Shown here: positions 1 to 12,082 of the stretch, one piece after another
Layout: each line of letters starts with the position of its first letter
Position numbering within the stretch: the first letter of the stretch is position 1
Origin: Nocardia rhizosphaerihabitans
Lineage (GTDB): Bacteria; Actinomycetota; Actinomycetes; Mycobacteriales; Mycobacteriaceae
Assembly: GCF_014646295.1 (NCBI RefSeq)
Contig: NZ_BMNE01000002.1
Location: 1,117,440 to 1,181,439 of the forward strand
Direction of reading: 5' to 3'
Length of the DNA stretch: 64,000 nucleotides
Notes under the pieces: model-generated
What the model was told of the DNA's origin: nothing
Databases searched by the model: none
The model's input: only the letters and a program-made list of their open reading frames with translations
Translations under genes and position numbers: made by a program

Positions 1-397
1 CCGCGTTGTCGGCCTCGTAGGCGGCCGGGCGCAGGATCTCGCCGGCGAAGTCCTTCACGGTCTCGACGATCATCTGCTGCTCGTCGGACGGAGTGAGGTC
101 GAAGTAGTCCTTGGTCTTGGCCTCGTTGTCGGGTAGTCGCTTGGGCTGGCCGCCGCCGGTGACCTTGGCGAAGGTGCGAGTGGCCGCGCCCAGAGTCCGG
201 AAACCGGTCTTGGTGCCCTCGTAGGTGACGCGTTCGATGGGCTTGCGCAGGTTGTACTTCTCGGCGAGCTCCGACCCGGTAATGGTCGTCAAAGCGCGCA
301 TCGCGGCGCCCATCCAGTCCCGCTTGGGCTGGCTGAGGCCGACCGCGGACGTGTCGTTCGGACGTCGCTTCGTCGCGCTGTCTCGAGTGCTCATCAT
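1..397 (-). CDS. Acyl-CoA dehydrogenase family protein, N-terminal part (runs off the left edge)
   Basis: The minus strand reads from an ATG at 397 (a second ATG follows at 394) to the window edge, about 132 codons with no stop. The first ~85 residues form a basic, Thr/Gly-rich extension, after which the sequence becomes DYFDLTPSDEQQMIVETV and KDFAGEILRPAAYEAD. That is the typical first helix of acyl-CoA dehydrogenases, which oxidise acyl-CoA to enoyl-CoA with FAD. The long N-terminal extension is longer than in short-chain family members. The catalytic base lies outside the window. The gene is divergent from the glycosyltransferase at 504 and shares a 107-bp promoter region with two operator-like palindromes. 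Family assignment is from the N-terminal domain only. Confidence 0.75.
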   Translation of the reverse strand, partial: MMSTRDSATKRRPNDTSAVGLSQPKRDWMGAAMRALTTITGSELAEKYNLRKPIERVTYEGTKTGFRTLGAATRTFAKVTGGGQPKRLPDNEAKTKDYFDLTPSDEQQMIVETVKDFAGEILRPAAYEADNA

Positions 398-441
398 CAC
401 CTGATTTCCTCGGCTGTCGGGGCGCTTGTGACCCCAGCTAT

Positions 442-478
442 CTTACTCCTCGGTAAGACTATCTTACTCTGGAGTAAG
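442..478. promoter_or_regulatory. Two tandem palindromic operators between divergent genes
   Basis: Two 16-bp dyads of the form CTTAC-N6-GTAAG lie at 442-457 and 463-478. Their start points are 21 bp apart, two helical turns. Each is embedded in the direct repeat CTATCTTACTC (438-448 and 459-469). The second copy has the larger perfect arms (CTTACTC/GAGTAAG). This is the size and symmetry of TetR-family sites. No TetR gene is adjacent, so the regulator is unknown; the acyl-CoA dehydrogenase promoter is the likely target. Confidence 0.6.
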
Positions 479-503
479 AAGCTCGTCGACAGCCCTGGAA
501 TCG

Positions 504-1946
504 GTGATTTCGTGTCAGTCTGGACGAGTGACCGTGATCGCGTCGGTTTTCGCCCTTGTTCTGTTGATCACCACGACGCGCTACGGCTACCACCGTGACG
601 AGATGTACTTCCTGGCCGCTGGCCGTCGGCTGGACTGGGGATATCCCGACCAGCCGCCGCTGACCCCCGCCCTCGCCCGGCTGATTGCCACGATCGACCC
701 CGATGCGCTGTGGGTATTGCGACTGCCCGCGATCACCGCCGCGACCTTCGTCGTGGTGTGCGCGGGGCTGATGGCGAAAGAGCTGGGCGGGGGCCGTGGC
801 GCGCGGGCGCTGGCCGCCGGTGCCGTGGCGAGCGCGGCCATGGTGCAGGCGGCCGGTCACCTGTTCGGGACGACGGTGTTCGATCTGGCGGCGTGGTCGC
901 TGATCTGTCTGCTGATGCTGAAGCTGCTGCGCGGGGCGGATCCGCGGTGGTGGCTCGCGGTCGGCGCGGTGGTCGGGCTCGGCGTGCAGAACAAGGTGCT
1001 GGTGGTCGTGCCCGTCGGTGTGCTCGCGGTCGCGGTGCTGCTGACTTCGCTGCGAAAAGTGCTTGCCACCAAGTACTTCGCGGCGGCTTGTGCGATCGCG
1101 GCGTTGATCGCGGCACCGTATCTGTGGTGGCAGGCGGCCAACGGCTGGCCGCAGTGGGCATTGAGCAGGGCGATCGCGGGCGGTTCGTCGGGGACCTCGG
1201 ACTCGCCGATCATGTTCGTGCTCTTGCAGTTCGGATTGTTCGGCCCGCTGCTCGTGCCGCTGTGGGGCTACGGTCTGTGGCGGTTGTGGCACTCGCGGTA
1301 CCGGGCGTTTCCGATCGCCTACGGTCTGCTGTTCGTGCTGTTTCTGGTGGCGGGCGGTAAGGCGTACTACCTCGGCGGGATGTATCCGGTGCTGCTCGCG
1401 GCCGGGTCGGTCGGACTCGCGACGGCGCTCGGTGATCGGGGAAAGCGCTGGGCGGCAGCCGGTTCGGTGATCGCACTGAATGCCGCGATGTCGGCGGTGC
1501 TGTTCCTGCCCGTGCTTCCGGTCGCGCAGCTGCCCGACTCGCCTGTCCTCGCGGTGAACTACGACGCGGGGGAGACGATCGGCTGGCCCCGGGTCGTCGC
1601 GCAGGTGGCGGCAGCCCGGCCACCGGGCGCCGCCATCCTCACCGCGAACTACGGGGAAGCCGGTGCCATCGAGCGCTACGGCGCCGAATACGACCTGCCG
1701 ACACCGTATTCGGGCCACAACGCCTACTGGTGGTGGGGTCCGCCGCCGGACACCGCGACCACGGTGCTCACCGTCGGAATCGACCGTGCGCGGCTCACCG
1801 GCCTGTGTTCTGTCGTCGAACCGGCAGGCGTGCTCGACAACGGACTCGGGATCGACAACGACGAGCAGGGCGAACCGCTGTTCGTCTGCCGCGAGCCGGT
1901 CCGGCCGTGGTCGCAGGTGTGGCCCGAGCTGCGCACCCTCGGCTGA
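504..1946 (+). CDS. Glycosyltransferase family 39-like integral membrane protein
   Basis: A 480-residue polytopic membrane protein starting at GTG 504 (GTG 528 is an alternative). The first external loop reads YHRDEMYFLAAGRRLDWGYPDQPPLTP, which matches the acidic loop of ArnT/PMT-type glycosyltransferases that transfer sugars from polyprenyl phosphate donors. About ten hydrophobic segments follow, then a soluble C-terminal domain from roughly residue 345 with WWWGPPPD. The acceptor cannot be told from sequence; cell-envelope glycans or proteins are the usual targets. It is divergent from the acyl-CoA dehydrogenase and convergent with the hydrolase at 1953. Confidence 0.8.
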   Translation: MISCQSGRVTVIASVFALVLLITTTRYGYHRDEMYFLAAGRRLDWGYPDQPPLTPALARLIATIDPDALWVLRLPAITAATFVVVCAGLMAKELGGGRGARALAAGAVASAAMVQAAGHLFGTTVFDLAAWSLICLLMLKLLRGADPRWWLAVGAVVGLGVQNKVLVVVPVGVLAVAVLLTSLRKVLATKYFAAACAIAALIAAPYLWWQAANGWPQWALSRAIAGGSSGTSDSPIMFVLLQFGLFGPLLVPLWGYGLWRLWHSRYRAFPIAYGLLFVLFLVAGGKAYYLGGMYPVLLAAGSVGLATALGDRGKRWAAAGSVIALNAAMSAVLFLPVLPVAQLPDSPVLAVNYDAGETIGWPRVVAQVAAARPPGAAILTANYGEAGAIERYGAEYDLPTPYSGHNAYWWWGPPPDTATTVLTVGIDRARLTGLCSVVEPAGVLDNGLGIDNDEQGEPLFVCREPVRPWSQVWPELRTLG

Positions 1947-1952
1947 ACCCGC

Positions 1953-2714
1953 CTAGAGACCCTGTCGCTCCAGGAATTCGAGCAGCGCCTTGCGCCACGC
2001 GTCGGGCTGCTCGGCCATGACCACATGACCCGCGTCGATCTCGGTGTACTCGGCGCCGGGAATCGCGGCGGCCAGCGCGCGGGAGTTGGCCGGGTCGACG
2101 AGCAGATCGGCGGTGGTGTTCACGATCAGCGTCGGCACCGTGATGCCCGCGAGGTCGGCGGTCGTGTCGACGGTCTCGATCAGCGCCGCCTGCTGCCGGG
2201 TGCCACCGGGGATCGTGGCGGCGGTCTGGGCGACCAGTTCGTCGATCGCGGCAGCGGGCAGGGCGTTGACGAACTCGGGCGCGAAGCCGGTCAGCAGGAC
2301 CAGCCGGGCGAAGCTCTCGTGCGCGCCCCGGTCGAGCAGGTCCTGCCAGGCCTGCACGGCCAGCCTGGCCCGGTTGTCGGGGGCGGCCAGCCCGGCGGTC
2401 AGCGCCAGGCCGGTGACCCGCTCCGGATGCCGGGCGGCGGCGCGCACGGCCACGGCGGTGCCGAGGGAGAAACCGACGATCGTGAAGGTCGGCACGCCCG
2501 CCTCGACCGCGGCCGCCACCAGCGCGTCGGCGAGGGCATCGAGGTCGAGCGGGGTGTCGTCGCCGGGGTAGTCGGAGGCGACCACCGTGTGCCCGGCGGC
2601 CAGGTCGGCCAGGACGACGCCGAAGTTGCTCTCGATCGCACCGCCGCCGCCGTGCGCGAGCACGATGCCGGGGCCGGATCCGAGGACGGTGGTCTGCAGG
2701 GGAATCGTTGTCAT
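1953..2714 (-). CDS. Alpha/beta hydrolase
   Basis: A 253-residue alpha/beta-hydrolase. The oxyanion-hole region is LAHGGGGAIESNF, the nucleophile elbow is GFSLGTA (Ser near residue 104), and the C-terminal IDAGHVVMAEQP supplies the catalytic His. The acid is probably the Asp in NTTADLLVDPANS. No signal peptide is visible, so it should be cytoplasmic; the substrate is unknown. It is divergent from a MerR regulator, and its promoter has the long-spacer dyad layout used by MerR activators, so it is probably the regulator's target. The predicted transcription start is within a base or two of the ATG, which suggests a leaderless mRNA. Confidence 0.85.
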   Translation of the reverse strand: MTTIPLQTTVLGSGPGIVLAHGGGGAIESNFGVVLADLAAGHTVVASDYPGDDTPLDLDALADALVAAAVEAGVPTFTIVGFSLGTAVAVRAAARHPERVTGLALTAGLAAPDNRARLAVQAWQDLLDRGAHESFARLVLLTGFAPEFVNALPAAAIDELVAQTAATIPGGTRQQAALIETVDTTADLAGITVPTLIVNTTADLLVDPANSRALAAAIPGAEYTEIDAGHVVMAEQPDAWRKALLEFLERQGL

Positions 2715-2721
2715 GCGACGG

Positions 2722-2753
2722 AGGTTAGGGATTCACATGGGTGTGAAGGTCAA
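2722..2753 (-). promoter_or_regulatory. MerR-type promoter/operator with 20-bp spacer
   Basis: On the minus strand a -35 element TTGACC (2748-2753) and a -10-like TAACCT (2722-2727) are separated by 20 bp. The spacer contains a perfect dyad, TTCACA-N4-TGTGAA (2732-2747). Over-long spacers holding a dyad are characteristic of promoters remodelled by MerR-family activators, and a MerR gene starts at 2775 in the opposite direction. The expected start site is about 2715, next to the hydrolase ATG at 2714. Confidence 0.7.
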
Positions 2754-2774
2754 GGCGACAGTGCGGGTGATCAC

Positions 2775-3149
2775 ATGCTGATCGGCGAACTCGCGCACCG
2801 CACCGGCGTCAGCACACGGCTGCTGCGCTACTACGAGGAACAGGGTCTGCTGCATCCGCACCGCGACCCGAACGGGTATCGCAGCTATCCGGAATCGGCG
2901 GTGGCGGCCGTGGCGAAGATCCGTGAGCTGCTCGCCGCGGGCCTCACCACCGAGGACATCGGTCAGTTGATGCCGTGCGCCGAACCCGGCGGACCGGTGC
3001 AGGCGTGCGAGATGTCGGTGCGGATCATGTCCGAGCGCACCGCCGAGCTGGGCCGGCGCATCGCCGACCTGGATCGCCAGCGCACCGAACTCACCGCGCA
3101 ACTCGGCGCCTCGCTCGGCGCACAGACGCCGATGGCGGGGACCCGATAA
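2775..3149 (+). CDS. MerR-family transcriptional regulator
   Basis: A 124-residue protein beginning MLIGELAHRTGVSTRLLRYYEEQGLLHP, the canonical MerR winged helix-turn-helix, followed by NGYRSYPESAVAAVAKIRELLAAGLTTEDI and a C-terminal coiled coil used for dimerisation. Two Cys residues (in MPCAEPGGPVQACEMS) occur where the effector region begins, but the metal- or redox-sensing arrangement of MerR or SoxR is not clear. The ATG at 2775 was chosen because the helix-turn-helix begins immediately there; the longer upstream reading frame overlaps the divergent hydrolase. It probably activates the hydrolase at 2714. Confidence 0.88.
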   Translation: MLIGELAHRTGVSTRLLRYYEEQGLLHPHRDPNGYRSYPESAVAAVAKIRELLAAGLTTEDIGQLMPCAEPGGPVQACEMSVRIMSERTAELGRRIADLDRQRTELTAQLGASLGAQTPMAGTR

Positions 3150-3165
3150 CAGGTCCCCGCCATCG
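3130..3165. terminator. Bidirectional stem-loop between convergent genes
   Basis: A perfect 14-bp stem (3130-3143 with 3152-3165) has an 8-base loop that contains the MerR stop codon. It lies between the convergent MerR gene and ftsX. There is no T-tract, as is common for actinobacterial hairpin terminators. Confidence 0.6.
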
Positions 3166-3176
3166 CGGTGCCGGGA

Positions 3177-4078
3177 CTACTCCCTGACGTAGAAGCGCAG
3201 GGTGAGATAGGCGGTCACCGCGGCGAACACGATGCCGATGGGCGCGATCGTCAGCGCCACCACGGCGATGTCGTCACCGGTGATCCGCGGGAAGACATTG
3301 CTGTCGAACAGCGGGCCCAGCGCGCGGTCGATGACCAGCGGCCGGGCGATGACCAGGCCGAGGATCGCCAGCACCGAGCCGACGAACGCGGCCGCCACCG
3401 CCTCCAAGAGGAACGGCAGCTGGGTATACCAGCGCGTCGCGCCCACCAGGCGCATGATGCCGACTTCCGTGCGCCGCGTGTACGCGGCGATCTGCACCAT
3501 GTTCAACACCAGCAGCATCGCCGCCAGCGCCATCACCAGCGCCAGGCCGAACGCGGCATTGCGCAACCCGTCGAACAGGCTGACCAGCCGGTCGACGAAT
3601 TCCTTGTCGTTGGCGACGATCCGCACGCCCTGCCTGGTCGCGAAGCTGTCGTAGATGTGCTGATACTGATCGGCATCGGTCATCTTCACCCGCAGCGAGG
3701 CGGGCAGCGGTGAATCGGCGATGTACTGCACCATCTCCGGCTGATCGGCGAACAGCTGCTTGGCCTCCTCGAGCGCGTCGGCCCGGTTGAGGAACTGCAC
3801 GCTCTCCACACCCGAGGTGCCCTTCAGGTCCGCGAGCAGGGATTTGCAGGGCTCGGCGGCGCAGTCGGGGTCGGTGTCGGAGACGGCGTCGTCGAGGTAG
3901 AACCGCACCTCGAGCCTGCCGATGAAGAAGTTCTCGGTCTTGTCGGCCATCCGCACCGACAGCATGCCGCCGCCGAGCATCATCAGCGACACCGCGGTGG
4001 TCAGGATCATCGCGACGGTCATCGTCAGGTTGCGGCGCAGACCGTCGGCGACCTCGGTGAACAGGAAACTCAGTCGCA

Positions 4079-4079
<1 letters not shown>
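3177..4079 (-). CDS. ftsX: Cell division protein FtsX
   Basis: A 300-residue FtsX homologue: an N-terminal cytoplasmic stretch, TM1 (MTVAMILTTAVSLMMLGGGML), a large extracellular domain (about residues 45-165, with a Cys pair in DPDCAAEPCK), and three C-terminal TM segments typical of the FtsX/MacB permease fold. With FtsE it forms the ABC-type complex that controls peptidoglycan hydrolases at the septum. Its ATG overlaps the TAA stop of ftsE by one base (TAATG), indicating translational coupling. It is the last gene of the prfB-mscS-peptide-ftsE-ftsX run. Confidence 0.96.
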
Positions 4080-4768
<689 letters not shown>

Positions 4769-4839
4769 GGGGAGCCAGTGTAGCCAGCGACCCCTTCGGT
4801 GACCGGGCCCCGACGTCGTCGGCGAGGCGGCGAGCAATC

Positions 4840-4989
4840 CTATGGCGTCGGATCGACCCAGGCGGGGACGGCGTTGAGCAGCGACACCGGACCGGTGTTC
4901 GCGGTCTCGGCGGGCTTGACGAACAGGTAGACGACGAACGTGGACACCCAGGTGGCCATCAGGATCGCTGTCGACTTACGTGGTTTCAC
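4840..4989 (-). CDS. 49-residue single-pass membrane peptide between mscS and ftsE
   Basis: A GTG at 4989 preceded by a strong AAGGAAGG ribosome site starts a 49-residue peptide: a basic N-terminus (KPRKS), one TM segment ([18 protein letters not shown]), then an extracytoplasmic tail rich in Pro and Ala that ends VPAWVDPTP. It overlaps the 3' end of the mscS-like gene by 14 bp and precedes ftsE by 71 bp. Its family is not recognised. Position, ribosome site and TM segment support a real gene. N-in topology is inferred from the positive residues. A longer upstream reading exists but would lie inside mscS. Confidence 0.65.
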   Translation of the reverse strand: MKPRKSTAILMATWVSTFVVYLFVKPAETANTGPVSLLNAVPAWVDPTP

Positions 4990-5833
4990 TGATTCCTTCC
5001 TTACGCAGGGCCGCGGCGACGCGCACGCGCAGTTCGCGCCCCACTTCGAATTGTTTGCCCGGCAATGTGCGGGCAACCATCCGGATGTTCATCTCGTCGA
5101 GCGAGAGATCTTCCACACCCATCACGGACGGCTCGTCGAGCAGCAGGGGCTGGAGGCGGCGATCCTGGTAGGCCTTGGTGCACACCTCGTGCAGGATCTC
5201 GTTGATCCTGGTGATGTCGGCCTGCGCCGATACCGGCACGTCGATCGCGGCACGCGCCCAGTCCTTGGACAGGTTGGTCACCTTCACGATCTGCCCGTTG
5301 GGGACGGTGATGACCTCGCCGTCGGAGTTGCGCAGGGTGGTGATGCGCAGCGTCACATCCTCGACGGTGCCCTCGGCCGGATCGGCGGAGCCGGTGACCG
5401 AGATCTGCACCACGTCACCGAAGCCGTACTGGCGTTCGGTGATGAGGAAGAATCCGGCCAGGATGTCCTGGACGATCCGCTGGGCGCCGAAACCGAGCGC
5501 GGCGCCGAGGACCGCCGCGGGGGCGACCAGACCCGTCACCGCGAAGCCGAGCCTGCGCAGCACCTCCATGCCGACGAGCACGTAGACGATGGTCAGCACC
5601 ACCCACGTGATGACCTGGGCCAAGGCATGCCGATGCTTGGCCGCTTCGGTGCGGACCAGCGCGTCGCTCGAATGGAAACCGGCGTCGATCTTGGTGGTCA
5701 CCCGGTCGCGGATGAACGCGGCGAACCGGCCGAACAGCATCGCGCCGACCACCAGCAGGACGATCTCGAGCCCGCTCGACCGCAGCCACCCGGTGATCTC
5801 CGGGGCCGTGTTGATCGCGAGGACGCCGCTCAT
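4976..5833 (-). CDS. MscS-family mechanosensitive ion channel
   Basis: A 285-residue small-conductance channel: two hydrophobic helices, then the pore-lining third helix with small-residue packing (LGAALGFGAQRIVQDILAGFFLI) and the beta domain beginning ERQYGFGDVVQIS. It releases ions under hypo-osmotic stress. ATG 5833 was chosen because GGGGCGAGG lies just upstream; the frame extends to GTG 5896 without a ribosome site. In Mycobacterium this position between prfB and ftsE holds related membrane proteins. It is followed by the 49-residue peptide with a 14-bp overlap. Confidence 0.9.
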   Translation of the reverse strand: MSGVLAINTAPEITGWLRSSGLEIVLLVVGAMLFGRFAAFIRDRVTTKIDAGFHSSDALVRTEAAKHRHALAQVITWVVLTIVYVLVGMEVLRRLGFAVTGLVAPAAVLGAALGFGAQRIVQDILAGFFLITERQYGFGDVVQISVTGSADPAEGTVEDVTLRITTLRNSDGEVITVPNGQIVKVTNLSKDWARAAIDVPVSAQADITRINEILHEVCTKAYQDRRLQPLLLDEPSVMGVEDLSLDEMNIRMVARTLPGKQFEVGRELRVRVAAALRKEGISETT

Positions 5834-5973
5834 CGCCTCGCCCCGGCCGAGAGTCGACGGGGGTTGCGCTGACACAGTTCCGGTTGGCTCGAACACACAC
5901 CCGAAAGGTTACAGCGGGGTCTCGGTGCCCGGTCAAACGCGAACACGCCCGGGACGGGCGAGCGAACAGGTGG

Positions 5974-7092
<1,119 letters not shown>

Positions 7093-7158
7093 GATTCCCA
7101 AGGTTACCGGTCGCCTCCGACACGGTGAAACACACGCACCCGCCAGGGCGCGCGCGGG

Positions 7159-8016
7159 TCAGCTCGCGACGGCGCGCAAGCCGCCGGGGTGCCGCCCGAC
7201 CAGTCGGTCCAGGGCCGTCGCGCTCGCCTCGTCGGCGGGCAGCAGGACATACAGCGATTGATCGTCGTCGATGGACAGATCCAGCGATTCGTAGGCCAGG
7301 CGCAGGGTGCCCGCCTCGGGATGGCTGATCCGGTTGATCCCGCCCGACGGCGGCAACCCGGGCAGCGACGCCAGCCGATCGGTGAAGGCGCTACCCGCGG
7401 TGACGGTGAGCTCGTCGACCAGCGCGGCGACCATCGGGTCGGCGCGGAACGGGCCCTGCTTGAGCGAGGCGACCAGCTTGTCGGCCGCGGAATCCCAGTC
7501 CGGGTACAGCTCGCGCGCACCGGGATGGGTGAAGACGAACCGGGCCACATTGGCCGGCTCGCCCTGCTCGAACAGGCCGCTGGGCGCCATCAGCTTGCGG
7601 TAGCCCTCGGTGCAGGCCAGGACCTCGGTGAAGCGGTTGGTGATCGCGGCGGGCGCGGGTTCGAGCTGGTCGAGGATCGCGCGGATCGTCGGCCGGACGG
7701 TACGGTTCGGGCCGTTCTCGGCGGCGCCGCAGCTGAAACCGGACATGCCTTTGGTGAGCTGGTGCAGGTGCACGCGCTCGCGGGGGCTCAGCCGCAGCGT
7801 GTCGGCCAGCGCCGACAGCACCGGCGGCGAGGGGTGCCGGTCGCGGCCCTGTTCGAGCCGGATCAGGTACTCCACGCTCACCCCGGCCAGCATCGCCACC
7901 TCGGCGCGGCGCAGTCCCGGCGTGCGCCTGCGTTGACCCTCGGGCAGCCCGACCTCGGCGGGGGAGACCGCCTCGCGGCGCGTCCGCAGGAACAGCCCGA
8001 GTTCGTTGTCGCTCAC
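7159..8016 (-). CDS. XRE-family regulator with MmyB-like ligand-binding domain
   Basis: A 285-residue regulator. Residues ~1-85 hold an XRE helix-turn-helix (RRAEVAMLAGVSVEYLIRLEQGRDRHPSPPVLSALADTL) and the rest matches the MmyB-like PAS-type domain (NRFTEVLACTEGYRKLM, ARFVFTHPGARELYPDW, HPEAGTLRLAYESLDL). Members of this family are usually divergent from, and repress, a small oxidoreductase gene. Here an NADPH-dependent FMN reductase starts 142 bp away on the other strand, fitting that pattern. The start is GTG 8016; a very long upstream extension of the frame is antisense to other genes. Confidence 0.9.
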   Translation of the reverse strand: MSDNELGLFLRTRREAVSPAEVGLPEGQRRRTPGLRRAEVAMLAGVSVEYLIRLEQGRDRHPSPPVLSALADTLRLSPRERVHLHQLTKGMSGFSCGAAENGPNRTVRPTIRAILDQLEPAPAAITNRFTEVLACTEGYRKLMAPSGLFEQGEPANVARFVFTHPGARELYPDWDSAADKLVASLKQGPFRADPMVAALVDELTVTAGSAFTDRLASLPGLPPSGGINRISHPEAGTLRLAYESLDLSIDDDQSLYVLLPADEASATALDRLVGRHPGGLRAVAS

Positions 8017-8157
8017 CTGATCGACGGTACCCAGCCGCGCGGTGCCGAGAGTGGCCGTGCCACTACCACTCTCAGCGTGGTCTCCCTGACAGGTTCGGGG
8101 CGGGCGACTGTTGACGCATCGGCCGGACGGGCCGGAGCAACGACAGAGGAGGACACC

Positions 8158-8748
8158 ATGTCCGCACAGCGACTGAAGCTCGCGATCATCATCGGCAGCG
8201 TCCGCGAGGGGCGGTTCGGCCCGGTGGTCGCGAACTGGTTCGCGCAGCAGGTCGACGATCGCTTCGAGGTCGACGTCATCGACCTCGCCGAGGCCGAGCT
8301 GCCCGCCGCGCTGCCGCCGGTGCCGCCCGCGGTCGACCCCGACATGCCGCGTCCGGCAGGCATGAGCGATCTCACCGAGCGCCTGGCCGCCGCCGACGCC
8401 TATGTCGTCGTCACGCCCGACTACAACCGCAGCTACCCGGCCGCGCTGAAGTCGGCCATCGACTGGCATTACACCCAGTGGGACGCCAAGTCCATCGGCT
8501 TCGTCGGCTACAGCGGCGGCTCCGGCGGCCTGCTGGCCATCGAGCACCTGCGTCAGGTGTTCAACGAGCTCAACGCCCACACCGTGCGCAACTATGTCTC
8601 GTTCCCGCGCTACTACATGCTCTTCGACGAGAACGGACAGCTGCGTGAGCCTGCGGGGTTCGAGGCGGAGGCACGGGCGCTGCTCGACCAGTTGCACTGG
8701 TGGACAAGCGCTCTGGTGGCCGCACGCGCCGCCCAGGTCGCGGCCTGA
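8158..8748 (+). CDS. NADPH-dependent FMN reductase family protein
   Basis: A 196-residue flavodoxin-like protein. The phosphate-binding loop is IIGSVREGRFG and the flavin site is TPDYNRSYPAALKSAIDWHY followed by GFVGYSGGSGGLLAIEHLR. Such enzymes reduce FMN or small quinone and azo substrates with NAD(P)H in the cytosol. ATG 8158 has AGAGGAGG eight bases upstream. It is divergent from the MmyB-type regulator and is its likely target. Confidence 0.9.
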   Translation: MSAQRLKLAIIIGSVREGRFGPVVANWFAQQVDDRFEVDVIDLAEAELPAALPPVPPAVDPDMPRPAGMSDLTERLAAADAYVVVTPDYNRSYPAALKSAIDWHYTQWDAKSIGFVGYSGGSGGLLAIEHLRQVFNELNAHTVRNYVSFPRYYMLFDENGQLREPAGFEAEARALLDQLHWWTSALVAARAAQVAA

Positions 8749-8805
8749 TCGAGGCCGCGGTGTCGGTGCCCAGCCGCTCGCCGACCTCGATGAGGCGACG
8801 TGGCC

Positions 8806-8866
8806 GTCCCGTCGATCAGGCGACGTCGGGTAGGCGGCCATCGAGGGGGTGCCTGATCGACGGGAC
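8806..8866 (+). terminator. 16-bp perfect inverted repeat downstream of the FMN reductase gene
   Basis: GTCCCGTCGATCAGGC (8806-8821) is repeated inverted at 8851-8866 around a 29-base loop. A second pair, CCTCGATG (8785-8792) and CATCGAGG (8839-8846), crosses the first. The most likely role is transcription termination or mRNA end protection between two same-strand genes. There is no T-tract. Confidence 0.5.
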
Positions 8867-8916
8867 ACAAGGGGCCGCGACCTCGAGCGCGCCGGTGCGC
8901 CAAATACACTTTCCGG

Positions 8917-9702
8917 GTGGCTGCCTACTCCGCTGACCTGGACCTTGCCCTCCGACTGGCCGACGAGGCCGACGCGATCTCGCGGGTGCGTTTCGGTGCC
9001 GTCGACCTGAAGGTCGACTCGAAGCCGGACCTGACCCCGGTCTCGGATGCCGACCTGGCGGTCGAGCAGGTGATCCGGCGCGTGCTCGCCGAGGAACGCC
9101 CCGGCGACGCCGTGCTCGGCGAGGAATTCGGCGGTGACGCGGAGTTCACCGGCAGGCAGTGGGTGGTCGACCCGATCGACGGCACCAAGAACTTCGTCCG
9201 CGGCGTACCGGTCTGGGCCAGCCTGATCTCCCTGCTCGAGGACGGCGTTCCGGTGGTCGGCGTGGTGAGCGCCCCCGCGCTGGGCAGGCGCTGGTGGGCG
9301 GCGGCGGGTTCGGGCTCGTGGGTCCAGGTGCACCCCGGGGCGCCGAAGCCGATCACGGTGTCGGCGGTGCGTGACCTCGACTCGGCGAGCCTGGCCTTCT
9401 CCAGCCTGTCCGGCTGGCACGAGCGGGGGTTGCGGGAGAAGTTCGTCGACCTCACCGACGAGGTCTGGCGGGTCCGCGGCTACGGCGATTTCTTCAACTA
9501 TTGCCTGGTCGCCGAGGGTGCGGTCGACATCGCCGCCGAGCCGGAGGTGTCACTGTGGGACCTGGCCGCGCTCGACATCCTGGTCCGCGAGGCCGGAGGC
9601 ACGTTCACCTCCCTGGACGGGCGATCCGGCCCGCACGGCGGTGACGCGGTGGCTAGCAACGGCCTGCTCCAGGACGAGGTCCTCGCCCGTTTGCGCGGCT
9701 GA
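8917..9702 (+). CDS. hisN: Inositol-monophosphatase-family histidinol-phosphatase
   Basis: A 261-residue member of the lithium-sensitive phosphatase family. Metal-site motifs: [21 protein letters not shown], and the C-terminal [15 protein letters not shown]. The sequence [12 protein letters not shown] and overall length fit the actinobacterial HisN histidinol-phosphatase, which dephosphorylates L-histidinol phosphate in histidine synthesis, rather than generic SuhB. Start GTG 8917. It stands alone, 95 bp upstream of recQ. Confidence 0.85.
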   Translation: MAAYSADLDLALRLADEADAISRVRFGAVDLKVDSKPDLTPVSDADLAVEQVIRRVLAEERPGDAVLGEEFGGDAEFTGRQWVVDPIDGTKNFVRGVPVWASLISLLEDGVPVVGVVSAPALGRRWWAAAGSGSWVQVHPGAPKPITVSAVRDLDSASLAFSSLSGWHERGLREKFVDLTDEVWRVRGYGDFFNYCLVAEGAVDIAAEPEVSLWDLAALDILVREAGGTFTSLDGRSGPHGGDAVASNGLLQDEVLARLRG

Positions 9703-9797
9703 TCCGAGTTATCCACATGTGCGCAACTACCGGTGAACGCCGTCGTCGGGTCCGGTGGACGGGCTGCGGGCCCGGCGCTCGCTCGTAGGATGGCCCG

Positions 9798-11789
<1,992 letters not shown>

Positions 11790-11851
11790 GCGCCCGCGCA
11801 GGCGGGAAGGAACCCGCGACGAATCGGGGAACGGCGCGATACTGTCGAGCC

Positions 11852-12082
11852 ATGGCTGACGGTGAAGGGTCCGAGACCGAGACGTCGGGCGGCGTGAGCT
11901 CGGGCGGATCCGACACCCCGCCGCCGATGCCGCACCGCCGCATCGACCCGGTCGCGCCGACTCTGCTCGGTGGCCGTCACCCCGTGGAGCGCCGGGGCAG
12001 GCCCCGCTGGTCCACGGTGGCGTTGATCCTCGCCTTCACCGCGGCCCTGGTTCTCTACCTGGCCTTGCGGCCCGGCGGCTGA
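11852..12082 (+). CDS. Small single-pass membrane protein, function unknown
   Basis: A 76-residue protein starting at ATG 11852: an acidic, Ser/Gly-rich N-terminus (MADGEGSETETSGG), a Pro/Arg linker (PPPMPHRRIDPVAPTLLGGRHPVERRGRPRW), and one C-terminal TM helix (STVALILAFTAALVLYLAL). Topology is probably tail-anchored. The gene starts 62 bp after recQ on the same strand. The family is not recognised. Confidence 0.6.
   Translation: MADGEGSETETSGGVSSGGSDTPPPMPHRRIDPVAPTLLGGRHPVERRGRPRWSTVALILAFTAALVLYLALRPGG

Noticed and set aside
459..1718. Long minus-strand frame opposite the glycosyltransferase gene
   Set aside because: It is Arg/Gln/His-rich with no domain, the usual signature of antisense frames in GC-rich DNA; the plus-strand frame has clear TM and loop motifs.
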